Assembly: GCA_964595485.1 (NCBI GenBank)
Contig: CAZQQN010000005.1
Location: 1-64,000 of the forward strand
DNA: 64,000 nt
Direction: 5' to 3'
Source of the DNA: CAZQQN01 sp964595485
GTDB lineage: Bacteria; Bacteroidota; Bacteroidia; CAILMK01; CAYYUA01
Under the pieces are notes generated by a model. That model was not told where the DNA came from. It did not search any database and saw only the letters and a list, made by a program, of their open reading frames with translations. This document shows, piece by piece, positions 8,991-16,044 of this stretch. The position numbers were made by a program, and so were the translations under genes. Numbering within the stretch: position 1 is the stretch's first letter; each line of letters opens with the position of its first letter.

Positions 8991-9506
8991 TTATGGGGTG
9001 GAATTGGTAATTCTAAGAACGCTCCCATTTTTACTGATGTTGTAGCTTTTCAGTGGTTGGTCCGAGGGGCCCTCCAATACTGAACCGTCCAGGTTGTATT
9101 TGGATGGAATGCAAGCTTTCCATTGGCTGTCCACATATTCTCCACAAGCCATGTAAAGCCTGGACCGGTGCATGGATATGGTGGCACATGATTTATCGGG
9201 TTTGAATGGGCATGCCCGTTCAAAAGCTTTGTATTCGTACTCATTGGTATAAACCACTACAACACCGCGGTACCCCTCATTCAGGTAAACAAAACCACCC
9301 GGATGATTCAAGTCGCTGTATTCAGGCTGTTTAATGTTGATCTCCCTCGATATATAACGTTCGGGGATTAACGTATAACCGGCACCTGAATCATTGTTTT
9401 CACAACTTAAAAAGTTAACACCCGAGCCAACTATTAGCAGGAGGCTTAACCATTGCCTGATTTTTATCAATCCAGGGTTTGAATGAAACTTTAGATTCCT
9501 TGCCAT
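8991..9506 (-). CDS. Degenerate Rieske-like lipoprotein
   Basis: About 171 residues from the ATG at 9506 (MARNLKFHSN); an ATG at 9545 would add 13 residues with no extra motif. A hydrophobic stretch ends in a lipobox-like FLSC, followed by an acidic/Asn linker. The C-terminal 110 residues have the outline of a Rieske fold: (Y)KAFERACPF, RLYMACG, and the closing pattern NLDGSVLEGPSDQPLKSYNI that is typical of Rieske proteins. However, the two His ligands of CxH and CxxH are not present (CPF and a displaced Cys), so a normal 2Fe-2S cluster is unlikely. Four cysteines remain (ACPF, SCAT, MACG, KACI). It may be a structural or redox-inactive relative. The gene stands alone, with no oxidase neighbour. 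Confidence 0.6.
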   Translation of the reverse strand: MARNLKFHSNPGLIKIRQWLSLLLIVGSGVNFLSCENNDSGAGYTLIPERYISREINIKQPEYSDLNHPGGFVYLNEGYRGVVVVYTNEYEYKAFERACPFKPDKSCATISMHRSRLYMACGEYVDSQWKACIPSKYNLDGSVLEGPSDQPLKSYNISKNGSVLRITNSTP

Positions 9507-9632
9507 ACTAAAATTTAACGTATTGACAATATTAAACGTATGCAACCAAGAAAAAAATTCAAATGCTTCAAGATAGTCTTAAATCAAGCAGATAGGTAAA
9601 AATCTTAAAGGATTCTTTATTTACTAATTATC

Positions 9633-9661
9633 TTGATTGTCATTCATTTGCCGTAATTTAG
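9633..9661 (+). promoter_or_regulatory. Candidate Bacteroidota-type promoter for the RDD gene
   Basis: TTG at 9633-9635 and TAATTTAG at 9654-9661 are 18 bases apart, close to the phylum consensus TTG-N17-23-TAnnTTTG with one mismatch in the -7 box. The ATG at 9690 follows at 28 bases. Confidence 0.35.
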
Positions 9662-9689
9662 CAAACAAAATGGAAAATCTAACCTGCCA

Positions 9690-10082
9690 ATGGAGGTAAT
9701 AGCCCCTTCGATCGCGTCTTCGGGAAAGCGTGTGGTTGCCTTTCTGATTGATTTCATTGTTATGGTCGCGATCAGTGGTTTAGTGAACCCTATTGGTTTC
9801 ACACTTGCAGCGGCCTACTTACTTACGCGGGATGCCCTGCCGTTTTTAGATGGGCAAAGTATTGGTAAGCAGGTATTGAACCTTCAGGCAGTGGATTACA
9901 ATGGTGAACCTTTAACAAACAACTGGGTGACAAGTATTATGCGGAATGTTTTCCTGCTAATTCCGGTTATGCCGGTTGTTGAGTTGGTCCTTTTATTGCT
10001 TAACGAAGATGGTTTACGATTGGGTGACCAAATTGCGAACACCCGCGTGGTAGATGCTGACACAGAACAAACGGCTGTTTAA
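9690..10082 (+). CDS. RDD family membrane protein
   Basis: A 130-residue membrane protein of the RDD family. The defining residues are seen: GKRVVAFLIDFIV (Arg and Asp of helix 1), DALPFLDGQSIGKQVLNLQAVDYNGEPLT, a second region SIMRNVFLLIPVMPVVEL, and GLRLGDQIANTRVV with the second Arg-Asp pair. About three hydrophobic segments are present. The family is of unknown or varied function, with some members linked to ion or small-molecule transport. It lies 44 bp upstream of mpl in the same direction, and the spacer contains an inverted repeat (ATACGG-TAT-CCGTAT, 10102-10116). Confidence 0.85.
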   Translation: MEVIAPSIASSGKRVVAFLIDFIVMVAISGLVNPIGFTLAAAYLLTRDALPFLDGQSIGKQVLNLQAVDYNGEPLTNNWVTSIMRNVFLLIPVMPVVELVLLLLNEDGLRLGDQIANTRVVDADTEQTAV

Positions 10083-10126
10083 ATTCCCAAATCATAAGGA
10101 GATACGGTATCCGTATTAATTGAACA

Positions 10127-11494
10127 ATGCGAATTCATTTCATAGCCATTGGAGGGAGTATCATGCACAATTTAGCCATAGCTTTGCACAAAAGAGGCTA
10201 TGAAGTCACTGGTTCTGATGATGAGATATTTGAACCCGCAAAGAGCCGGCTTGCTCAGAACAATTTGTTACAAGAAGTTCCTGGCTGGCATCCGGAAAAA
10301 ATCGATAAAACATTGGATGCTATCATCCTGGGCATGCATGCAAAAAATGATAACCCGGAATTGGTTAAAGCCCGGGAAGTTGGAATCCCGGTTTATTCTT
10401 TCCCCGAGTTTATTAATCAAGAAATAAAGGATAAGCAAACCATTGTGATAGCTGGCAGCCATGGAAAAACTACCATAACCAGCATGATCATGCATGTATT
10501 CAAAGGGTTGGGATGGACCTTTGACTACATGGTAGGTGCCCCTGTTGAGGGATTTGAGGACAGTGTGTCAATCAATGAAAGTTCAGCTTTAGCGGTTTTA
10601 GAAGGTGACGAATATTTATCTTCACCAATTGATAGCCAGCCTAAATTTTTGCACTATGAGCCGCAAACCATTTTGATCAGTGGGTTATCCTGGGATCATA
10701 TGAATGTTTTCCCCACTTATGAAAGCTATGTACAGGCTTTCCGCGACCTGTTGAATAGTATGCCTCCCAACAGCGAGGTTATTTATTTTGAAGCAGATCC
10801 GGAACTGGTTCGTTTGGTCCGGGAATTTGAAACAAAACATCAATTAATTCCTTATTGGGAGCCAGACTGGACACTTATTAACAGAACATTTCACATCCAG
10901 ATTGATGGGCAGAAATTTCCGCTTTCCTTAGTGGGTTTACATAACCTTTGGAATTTGGAAGGTGCTAAGTCTGTGTGTAAGCTGTTCAATATTGATAGCT
11001 TATCCTTTATTCGCGAAATTCAAACTTTTAAGGGTGCTGGTAAACGGCTTGAGCTCATGGCCGAACAGGGCTCTACTTTCGTTTACCGTGATTTTGCCCA
11101 TGCTCCTTCGAAAGTGAAGGCTACCATTGAAGGTTTGAAAGCGCAATTTCCCGACAAAAAGCTCATTGCCTGCATAGAGCTGCATACTTTTAGTAGTCTG
11201 AACCAGGATTTTTTACCCCTTTATCAGGGAAGTACTGAAAAAGCTGATGCCTGTTTGATTTTTGTGAATCCACATGCCTTAGCTATGAAGGGTATGCCTG
11301 ATATAGCTCCGGGAACAGTTAAAAAAGCTTTTGGTGACCCCAACCTTTGGGTTTTTAAGGATGAAAAAGCTTTAATGGATACCATGAAAAGTTATGATCC
11401 AGACGATTCGGTAACAGTCTTCATGAGCTCCGGAAATTTCAATGGTTATGAACTTGAAGAATGGCTAGCTAATTGGCTGAGAAGCATTGAATAG
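10127..11494 (+). CDS. mpl: UDP-N-acetylmuramate:L-Ala-gamma-D-Glu-meso-DAP ligase (murein recycling)
   Basis: A 455-residue Mur-ligase family enzyme. Mpl attaches recycled murein tripeptide to UDP-MurNAc with ATP in the cytoplasm, bypassing MurC, MurD and MurE. The N-terminal Rossmann domain (HFIAIGGSIMHNLAIALHKRGYEVTGSDDEIFEP) has the Mpl-type pattern GGSxMHNLA rather than MurC's GxGGxGM. The ATP loop GSHGKTT is at 110-116, and the LEGDEY, SWDHMNVFPTY and YRDFAHAPSKVKA blocks follow in Mur-ligase order. Length fits the family. This implies that the cell recycles peptidoglycan. Confidence 0.93.
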   Translation: MRIHFIAIGGSIMHNLAIALHKRGYEVTGSDDEIFEPAKSRLAQNNLLQEVPGWHPEKIDKTLDAIILGMHAKNDNPELVKAREVGIPVYSFPEFINQEIKDKQTIVIAGSHGKTTITSMIMHVFKGLGWTFDYMVGAPVEGFEDSVSINESSALAVLEGDEYLSSPIDSQPKFLHYEPQTILISGLSWDHMNVFPTYESYVQAFRDLLNSMPPNSEVIYFEADPELVRLVREFETKHQLIPYWEPDWTLINRTFHIQIDGQKFPLSLVGLHNLWNLEGAKSVCKLFNIDSLSFIREIQTFKGAGKRLELMAEQGSTFVYRDFAHAPSKVKATIEGLKAQFPDKKLIACIELHTFSSLNQDFLPLYQGSTEKADACLIFVNPHALAMKGMPDIAPGTVKKAFGDPNLWVFKDEKALMDTMKSYDPDDSVTVFMSSGNFNGYELEEWLANWLRSIE

Positions 11495-11593
11495 GGTTTT
11501 CATTTGTGATTTGGCATTGCTTTCCAGAATATAGGAAAATGTTGGTTTATGCTTTCCAGAGTGAGTATTCTATCGAAAGCGGAACTTTCATTA

Positions 11594-11622
11594 TTGCTTA
11601 GATTTTTTATTCCCTAACTTTG
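11594..11622 (+). promoter_or_regulatory. Bacteroidota-type promoter of the exonuclease gene
   Basis: TTG at 11594-11596 and a perfect TAACTTTG box at 11615-11622 are separated by 18 bases, matching TTG-N17-23-TAnnTTTG. Transcription would begin near 11629, which favours translation from the ATG at 11643 rather than the one at 11634. Confidence 0.55.
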
Positions 11623-11642
11623 CCGAAAAGAAAATGCCTGCC

Positions 11643-12416
11643 ATGGAATTAAACCTCAGTAAGCCTCTTGTTTATTTTGACATTGAAGCCACAGGACTCA
11701 ATATTGCCAAAGACCGGATCATTGAAGTTTCTTTCCTTAAAGTACATACGGATAATCAAGAAGAAACCAAAACATGGCGGGTTAATCCCGAGGTTCCTAT
11801 TTCGGAGGAATCTTATAAAATCCATGGTATTACTCAGGATGATGTGAAAGATGAGCCGATTTTCAAGGATATCGCTAAAAATGTGTTGCAGTTTATTGAT
11901 AACGCTGATTTAGCTGGTTTCAATCTTCTAAAGTTTGATCTTCCCTTGCTAATGGAGGAATTTATCCGGGCGGATTTAGATTTTGATCTTCAGAAGCGTA
12001 AAATAGTGGATGTTCAACGGATTTTCCACCAAATGGAAAAACGTACACTTGAAGCGGCATATCGTTTCTATTGCGATAAGGATCTGAGCCAGGCTCACTC
12101 AGCAGAAGCAGATACCTATGCCACTCACGAAGTACTTCAAGCCCAAATACAGCAATACCAGGAACTTGAAAATGATGTTCAGTTTTTGAATGATTTCATT
12201 GGGGATCCTAAAAGCCGCTTTGTTGATTTAGCCGGGCGTTTAATTTACAATGATAAAGGGCTGGAAGTTTTTAATTTTGGTAAGTACAAAGGCAAACCGG
12301 TCAAAGAGATACTGGAAAAGGACCCGGGTTACTACTCCTGGATGATGAAAGGGGATTTCCCTGAGTACACAAAGAAGAAAATGACCGAGCTACGTTTGCA
12401 GATGAAAAATGAATAG
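11643..12416 (+). CDS. DnaQ-like 3'-5' exonuclease
   Basis: About 257 residues. The exonuclease domain of the DEDD superfamily occupies the first 170 residues: motif I YFDIEATGL (the DxE pair), motif II around LAGFNLLKFDLPLLMEE (N..D), and motif III HSAEADTYATHEVL with the HxxxxD pair of DEDDh enzymes. The C-terminal module GKYKGKPVKEILEKDPGYYSWMMKGDFP is the short domain found in exodeoxyribonuclease X-like proteins. The role is inferred as trimming DNA 3' ends in repair; it lacks polymerase-clamp binding features. The start at 11643 is chosen because the promoter box ends only 11 bases before the alternative ATG at 11634. Confidence 0.85.
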   Translation: MELNLSKPLVYFDIEATGLNIAKDRIIEVSFLKVHTDNQEETKTWRVNPEVPISEESYKIHGITQDDVKDEPIFKDIAKNVLQFIDNADLAGFNLLKFDLPLLMEEFIRADLDFDLQKRKIVDVQRIFHQMEKRTLEAAYRFYCDKDLSQAHSAEADTYATHEVLQAQIQQYQELENDVQFLNDFIGDPKSRFVDLAGRLIYNDKGLEVFNFGKYKGKPVKEILEKDPGYYSWMMKGDFPEYTKKKMTELRLQMKNE

Positions 12417-12471
12417 GAGTTGCTCATTAGCATTAGCAAGGCTATTAGATTTAACAAAAAGGTGATGATTT

Positions 12472-13794
12472 ATGACACCCATTCAAAACAGGGTTGCTTT
12501 TTATACATTAGGGTGTAAGCTGAATTTCTCAGAGACCTCTTCTATAGCACAGAATTTTCGGAAGGCTGGTTATGAGGTGGTTGATTTCCAGGAACCGGCT
12601 GATATATATGTGATCAACACCTGCTCGGTAACCGAGCATGCTGACCGTAAATGTAAACGGGTTGTACGGGATGCACTGAAAAAGAACGATGAAGCTAAGG
12701 TAGCCATTGTTGGCTGTTATGCTCAACTTAAGCCACAGGAAATTGCTGAAATACCGGGTGTAGATGTTGTATTGGGTGCAAAAGAGAAATTTAACCTGAT
12801 TGAACACTTGGATAAGCTTAGTGAAACGGATGAAACGCTTGTGCTTAATTCTCATATCAAGGAGGTTAAGCATTTCGAAAATGCTTACTCGCTTGGTGAC
12901 CGAACCCGCTCTTTTCTGAAAGTACAGGACGGTTGTAATTACTTTTGCTCCTTCTGTACGATACCCTTAGCCCGGGGGCGTAGCCGGAGCGATTACACTG
13001 CTAACATTGTTCAATCAGCCAAAGAGATAGCTGCCAACGGGGTTAAGGAGATTGTTTTAACAGGCGTTAATATTGGCGATTTTAAAAATGACCAAAGTGA
13101 AACTTTCTATGATTTAATAAGAGAATTAGATCGGGTTGATGGAATTGACCGTTTCCGGATTTCCTCCATTGAGCCCAATTTGCTTTCCAATGAGATCATT
13201 GATTTTGTAGCGCATTCCAATAAGTTTGTGCCACACTTTCATATTCCCCTTCAATCTGGGTCGGATTTTTTACTTAAGCAAATGCGCCGCCGGTACCTTA
13301 CTGACCTTTTTGCGGATCGTATAAAAACCATTAAGCGAAAAATCCCTGACTGCTGCATAGGCGTGGATGTTATTGTGGGTTTCCCGGGTGAAACAGAAGA
13401 TGAGTTCATGAAAACTTACAATTTCCTGCACAGCCTTGATATTTCCTACTTACACGTTTTTACATATTCTGAAAGGTCGAATACACCGGCAGCCAGGATG
13501 GGTGGCAAAGTGCATGAAAAGTACAGGACTGAAAGGCGAAAAATGCTTCAAAGTTTATCCCACAAAAAAAGGCGGTTATTCAATGAATCATTTTTAGGTG
13601 AAACCGGGGAAGTACTTTTTGAAGATGCCAACAAAGGTGGTTACATGCAAGGGTACAGTAAGAATTACCTCAAAGTGAAAGTACCCTACGATGCTTCACT
13701 TGTTAATACGCTTCAAGAAGTTCATTTCAAGGAATTTATGGAAGATGGTTCCTTTTCAGGAGCATTGCTGGAGGAAAGTTCGACAATGGTTTAA
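12472..13794 (+). CDS. mtaB: tRNA t6A37 methylthiotransferase MtaB
   Basis: A 440-residue radical SAM methylthiotransferase that converts t6A37 to ms2t6A37 in tRNAs reading ANN codons. The N-terminal UPF0004 domain carries Cys15 (TLGCKLN), Cys51 (NTCSVTE) and Cys82 (VGCYAQ) for the second 4Fe-4S cluster. The radical SAM triad Cys155-Cys159-Cys162 lies in CNYFCSFCTIP. GVDVIVGFPGETEDEF and the C-terminal TRAM-like region follow. The sequence KLN after the first Cys and SVTEHADRK are the MtaB rather than MiaB or RimO pattern. An AT-rich spacer of 55 bases separates it from the exonuclease gene. Confidence 0.95.
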   Translation: MTPIQNRVAFYTLGCKLNFSETSSIAQNFRKAGYEVVDFQEPADIYVINTCSVTEHADRKCKRVVRDALKKNDEAKVAIVGCYAQLKPQEIAEIPGVDVVLGAKEKFNLIEHLDKLSETDETLVLNSHIKEVKHFENAYSLGDRTRSFLKVQDGCNYFCSFCTIPLARGRSRSDYTANIVQSAKEIAANGVKEIVLTGVNIGDFKNDQSETFYDLIRELDRVDGIDRFRISSIEPNLLSNEIIDFVAHSNKFVPHFHIPLQSGSDFLLKQMRRRYLTDLFADRIKTIKRKIPDCCIGVDVIVGFPGETEDEFMKTYNFLHSLDISYLHVFTYSERSNTPAARMGGKVHEKYRTERRKMLQSLSHKKRRLFNESFLGETGEVLFEDANKGGYMQGYSKNYLKVKVPYDASLVNTLQEVHFKEFMEDGSFSGALLEESSTMV

Positions 13795-13963
13795 TTGTCG
13801 TAGGATAAGCATTTTATAATTTTCATCCTTATAACCTGTTATTGGTTTTTGCCGTTGGTACGAAACTATTTTAATAGCTCACGTACTGCGCCTAAAAATT
13901 CCAAAGCGATAGCCAGCGAAAACATTTTGCTTCTTATCATTAAAAAATAAAGCAAATAATCCA

Positions 13964-14632
13964 TTGAGGATCAAGCAACACATTGAAAGGATAGCTGCCT
14001 TGATGCGTAAGGAGATAATAATGGAGTGGCGGCAGAAATATGCCCTGAACGGGATCTTACTTTATGTTATTTCCACGGTTTTTGTGGTTTACATGGCTTT
14101 TGAAGTGGTTGAGTTGAATGATTGGGTAGCCCTTTTCTGGATCATTGTCCTCTTTGCTTCAGTCAATGCTGTAGCGAAGAGTTTTTTACAGGAAAGCCGC
14201 GGGCGGTTGTTGTATTTTTATACATTGGTCAGCGCCGGAGATTATCTAACCGCTAAAATGGCGTACAATACGCTACTCCTATTTTTACTAACTTTGCTTA
14301 CCTATGGCGTTTTCCTGGTTTTGTTAGGAGACCCGCTTAGCAGCGTAAGCGGGTGGTTTTTACTGTTACTAATTGGCAGCCTGGGTTTTGCTTTTACTTT
14401 TACCATGGTTTCTGCCATTGCTTCAAAAGCTGAAAACAATGCTACCTTGATGGCTGTTTTAAGTTTTCCAGTGATTCTGCCTCAAATGGCTTTATTGGTA
14501 GAATCCTCCAAAGTTATTCAGAAGGAAGGAGAAATTTTAGCAGCAGGGGATAGTTTAGCCGCCTTAGGCGCGATTGATGTCATCGTGCTGGTTGTCTCAT
14601 TTTTACTGTTTCCCTACCTTTGGCGAGAGTAA
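13964..14632 (+). CDS. ccmB: Heme exporter protein B
   Basis: A 222-residue membrane protein with six hydrophobic segments. CcmB is the membrane subunit of the CcmAB(CD) ABC system that releases holo-CcmE during System I cytochrome c maturation. The N-terminal ALMRKEIIMEWRQKYALNGILLY matches the CcmB opening (KE...EWR.....L). No ATG precedes this motif closely; TTG at 13964 gives the usual N-terminus, whereas ATG at 14003 would cut the first amphipathic helix. It is the first gene of a tight operon with ccmC, ccmD, ccmE and ccmF. The ATPase gene ccmA is not in the window. Confidence 0.9.
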   Translation: MRIKQHIERIAALMRKEIIMEWRQKYALNGILLYVISTVFVVYMAFEVVELNDWVALFWIIVLFASVNAVAKSFLQESRGRLLYFYTLVSAGDYLTAKMAYNTLLLFLLTLLTYGVFLVLLGDPLSSVSGWFLLLLIGSLGFAFTFTMVSAIASKAENNATLMAVLSFPVILPQMALLVESSKVIQKEGEILAAGDSLAALGAIDVIVLVVSFLLFPYLWRE

Positions 14633-14640
14633 AGCGTGGT

Positions 14641-15321
14641 ATGATGAACCTCAAAAACTTGATTTGGAAAGGATTAGGTGTTCTGCTGGTACTTTATACA
14701 CTTATTGCTGGCTTTTTAGGCCCTGTACCTCACCTCCCTATATTGAATGAGAGTATTCGGAATTTTTACTTTCACGTACCTATGTGGTTTGTTATGCTAA
14801 TCCTTTTTACGGTTGGGGTAATATATAGCATAAAATACCTGAATAAGCAAAAAATAAAGGATGACATCATTGCCGTAGAGTTTGTGAATGCAGGCATCAT
14901 GTTTGGTGTTTTAGGTCTTTTGACTGGCTCACTATGGGCTAAGTTTACCTGGGGCGAATGGTGGAGCAATGACCCCAAACAGAATGGCTCAGCCATTGCG
15001 CTTTTGTTGTACTTTGCTTATTTAATATTGAGGAATTCTATAAGGGAACCTCAGTTAAAGGCCAAAGTAGCCGGAGTTTTTAACATATTTGCCTATTCAG
15101 CGCTGATACCATTGATCTTTATATTACCAAGGATGACAGATTCTTTACATCCAGGAGCTGGTGGTAATCCTGGGTTCAATGCCTACGACCTGGATTACAA
15201 CATGCGTCTGATTTTTTACCCCGCCGTGATTGGTTGGGCTTTGATCGGGGTATGGATAGCCAATCTTAGTATTCGTATCAAAAGTATCAGGCAGCAAAAA
15301 CTGGAAAGCGAAGGGTTTTAA
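14641..15321 (+). CDS. ccmC: Heme lyase/exporter CcmC (CcsA-domain protein)
   Basis: About 227 residues with six transmembrane helices. CcmC passes heme to CcmE. The tryptophan-rich heme-handling motif is seen as FTWGEWWSNDPKQNG near residue 102. The flanking His residues of the family are seen as FHVPMWF on the first side and TDSLHPGAGGNPG on the second. ATG at 14641 or 14644 (MMNLKNL) follows the ccmB stop by about 8 bases and is preferred over a TTG at 14620 that overlaps ccmB. The WSNDPKQN form, in place of WVWDPRLT, is the usual Bacteroidota version. Confidence 0.92.
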   Translation: MMNLKNLIWKGLGVLLVLYTLIAGFLGPVPHLPILNESIRNFYFHVPMWFVMLILFTVGVIYSIKYLNKQKIKDDIIAVEFVNAGIMFGVLGLLTGSLWAKFTWGEWWSNDPKQNGSAIALLLYFAYLILRNSIREPQLKAKVAGVFNIFAYSALIPLIFILPRMTDSLHPGAGGNPGFNAYDLDYNMRLIFYPAVIGWALIGVWIANLSIRIKSIRQQKLESEGF

Positions 15322-15358
15322 ACAAGCTTTTTCAAATCATTCTAAATCCGCATTTAAC

Positions 15359-15625
15359 TTGGAACACAATAAAGGAGTTGGTCGAAAAAATTTGGCAGCA
15401 AATTTTAAAAAACTCACATCATTTTTCCTTTGTTGGATTATTAGCTTGCCTGTTTGGGCTGAAGAAAAAGTCAAGATGGCAGAAACACTGCGGGAATCAG
15501 GCAAGATTTATGTTGTTGTAGGCGTTGTGGTATTGATCTTCATAGGCATGGTGATATACCTCATAAATTTAGATCGGAAAATTTCTCAAATTGCACGCGA
15601 ACAAAGCGAAGAGGAAAAACAATGA
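15359..15625 (+). CDS. ccmD: CcmD-family small membrane protein
   Basis: A small protein of up to 88 residues. The C-terminal half (MAETLRESGKIYVVVGVVV, then IYLINLDRKISQ) matches the Bacteroidota CcmD family: a single membrane helix followed by a positively charged cytoplasmic tail that associates with CcmC and CcmE. The N-terminal half looks like a signal peptide (KKLTSFFLCWIISLPVWA-EE). No ATG occurs before codon 40, so the start is TTG at 15359 or, more likely, TTG at 15392. The gene overlaps ccmE by 4 bases. CcmD identity rests on position, size and topology together with the LDRKI motif. Confidence 0.75.
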   Translation: MEHNKGVGRKNLAANFKKLTSFFLCWIISLPVWAEEKVKMAETLRESGKIYVVVGVVVLIFIGMVIYLINLDRKISQIAREQSEEEKQ

Positions 15626-16044
15626 AAAAGACACATATCATAGGGCTTGTTGTTGTTGCAATAGCCATGGTTGTCATTATGATTTCCCTGAAAGATAGTA
15701 GTAATTACGTTGACTTTCAAAGGGCTAAAGCTTATCCCAACCATGAATACCACGTAATTGGTCAATTAGTGGAGGATAAACCAATGAAATATGATCCACA
15801 GGAAAATCCCAACTATTTCACATTTTACTTAAAGGATCAACAGGGGAACGAGAAAAAAGTGGTTTATCATGATACCAAACCGCAAGATTTTGAACGTTCT
15901 GATCGTGTTGTACTTGTTGGATCAATGAAAAATGAGGAAACTTTTGAGGCGCAAAAGATACTTATGAAGTGCCCCTCAAAATATAAGGAAGATAAGGTTG
16001 TGAAGACGTCTAAAGAGCCGGCTAAGAGCAGCAATGGATTATAA
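15622..16044 (+). CDS. ccmE: Cytochrome c maturation heme chaperone CcmE, CxxxY type
   Basis: A 140-residue periplasmic heme chaperone with one N-terminal membrane anchor (about 5-23) and an OB-fold domain (about 40-115). In classical CcmE a His in HxxxY binds heme covalently; here the corresponding site is Cys117 in KCPSKY, with Tyr121, so this is the CxxxY variant known from archaea and some bacteria. Further family marks are FTFYLKDQQGNEKKVVYHDTKPQDF and DRVVLVG. It overlaps ccmD by 4 bases and ccmF by 11 bases, showing tight translational coupling. Confidence 0.92.
   Translation: MKKTHIIGLVVVAIAMVVIMISLKDSSNYVDFQRAKAYPNHEYHVIGQLVEDKPMKYDPQENPNYFTFYLKDQQGNEKKVVYHDTKPQDFERSDRVVLVGSMKNEETFEAQKILMKCPSKYKEDKVVKTSKEPAKSSNGL

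Noticed and set aside
10102..10116. Inverted repeat ATACGG-TAT-CCGTAT before mpl as a terminator
   Set aside because: The stem is short and no T run follows; the next gene starts 10 bases later, so termination is unlikely.
13795..13963. Missing ccmA upstream of ccmB as a broken gene
   Set aside because: The 169-bp spacer contains no ABC ATPase motif in any frame, so the gene is simply elsewhere or absent; no decay is visible.
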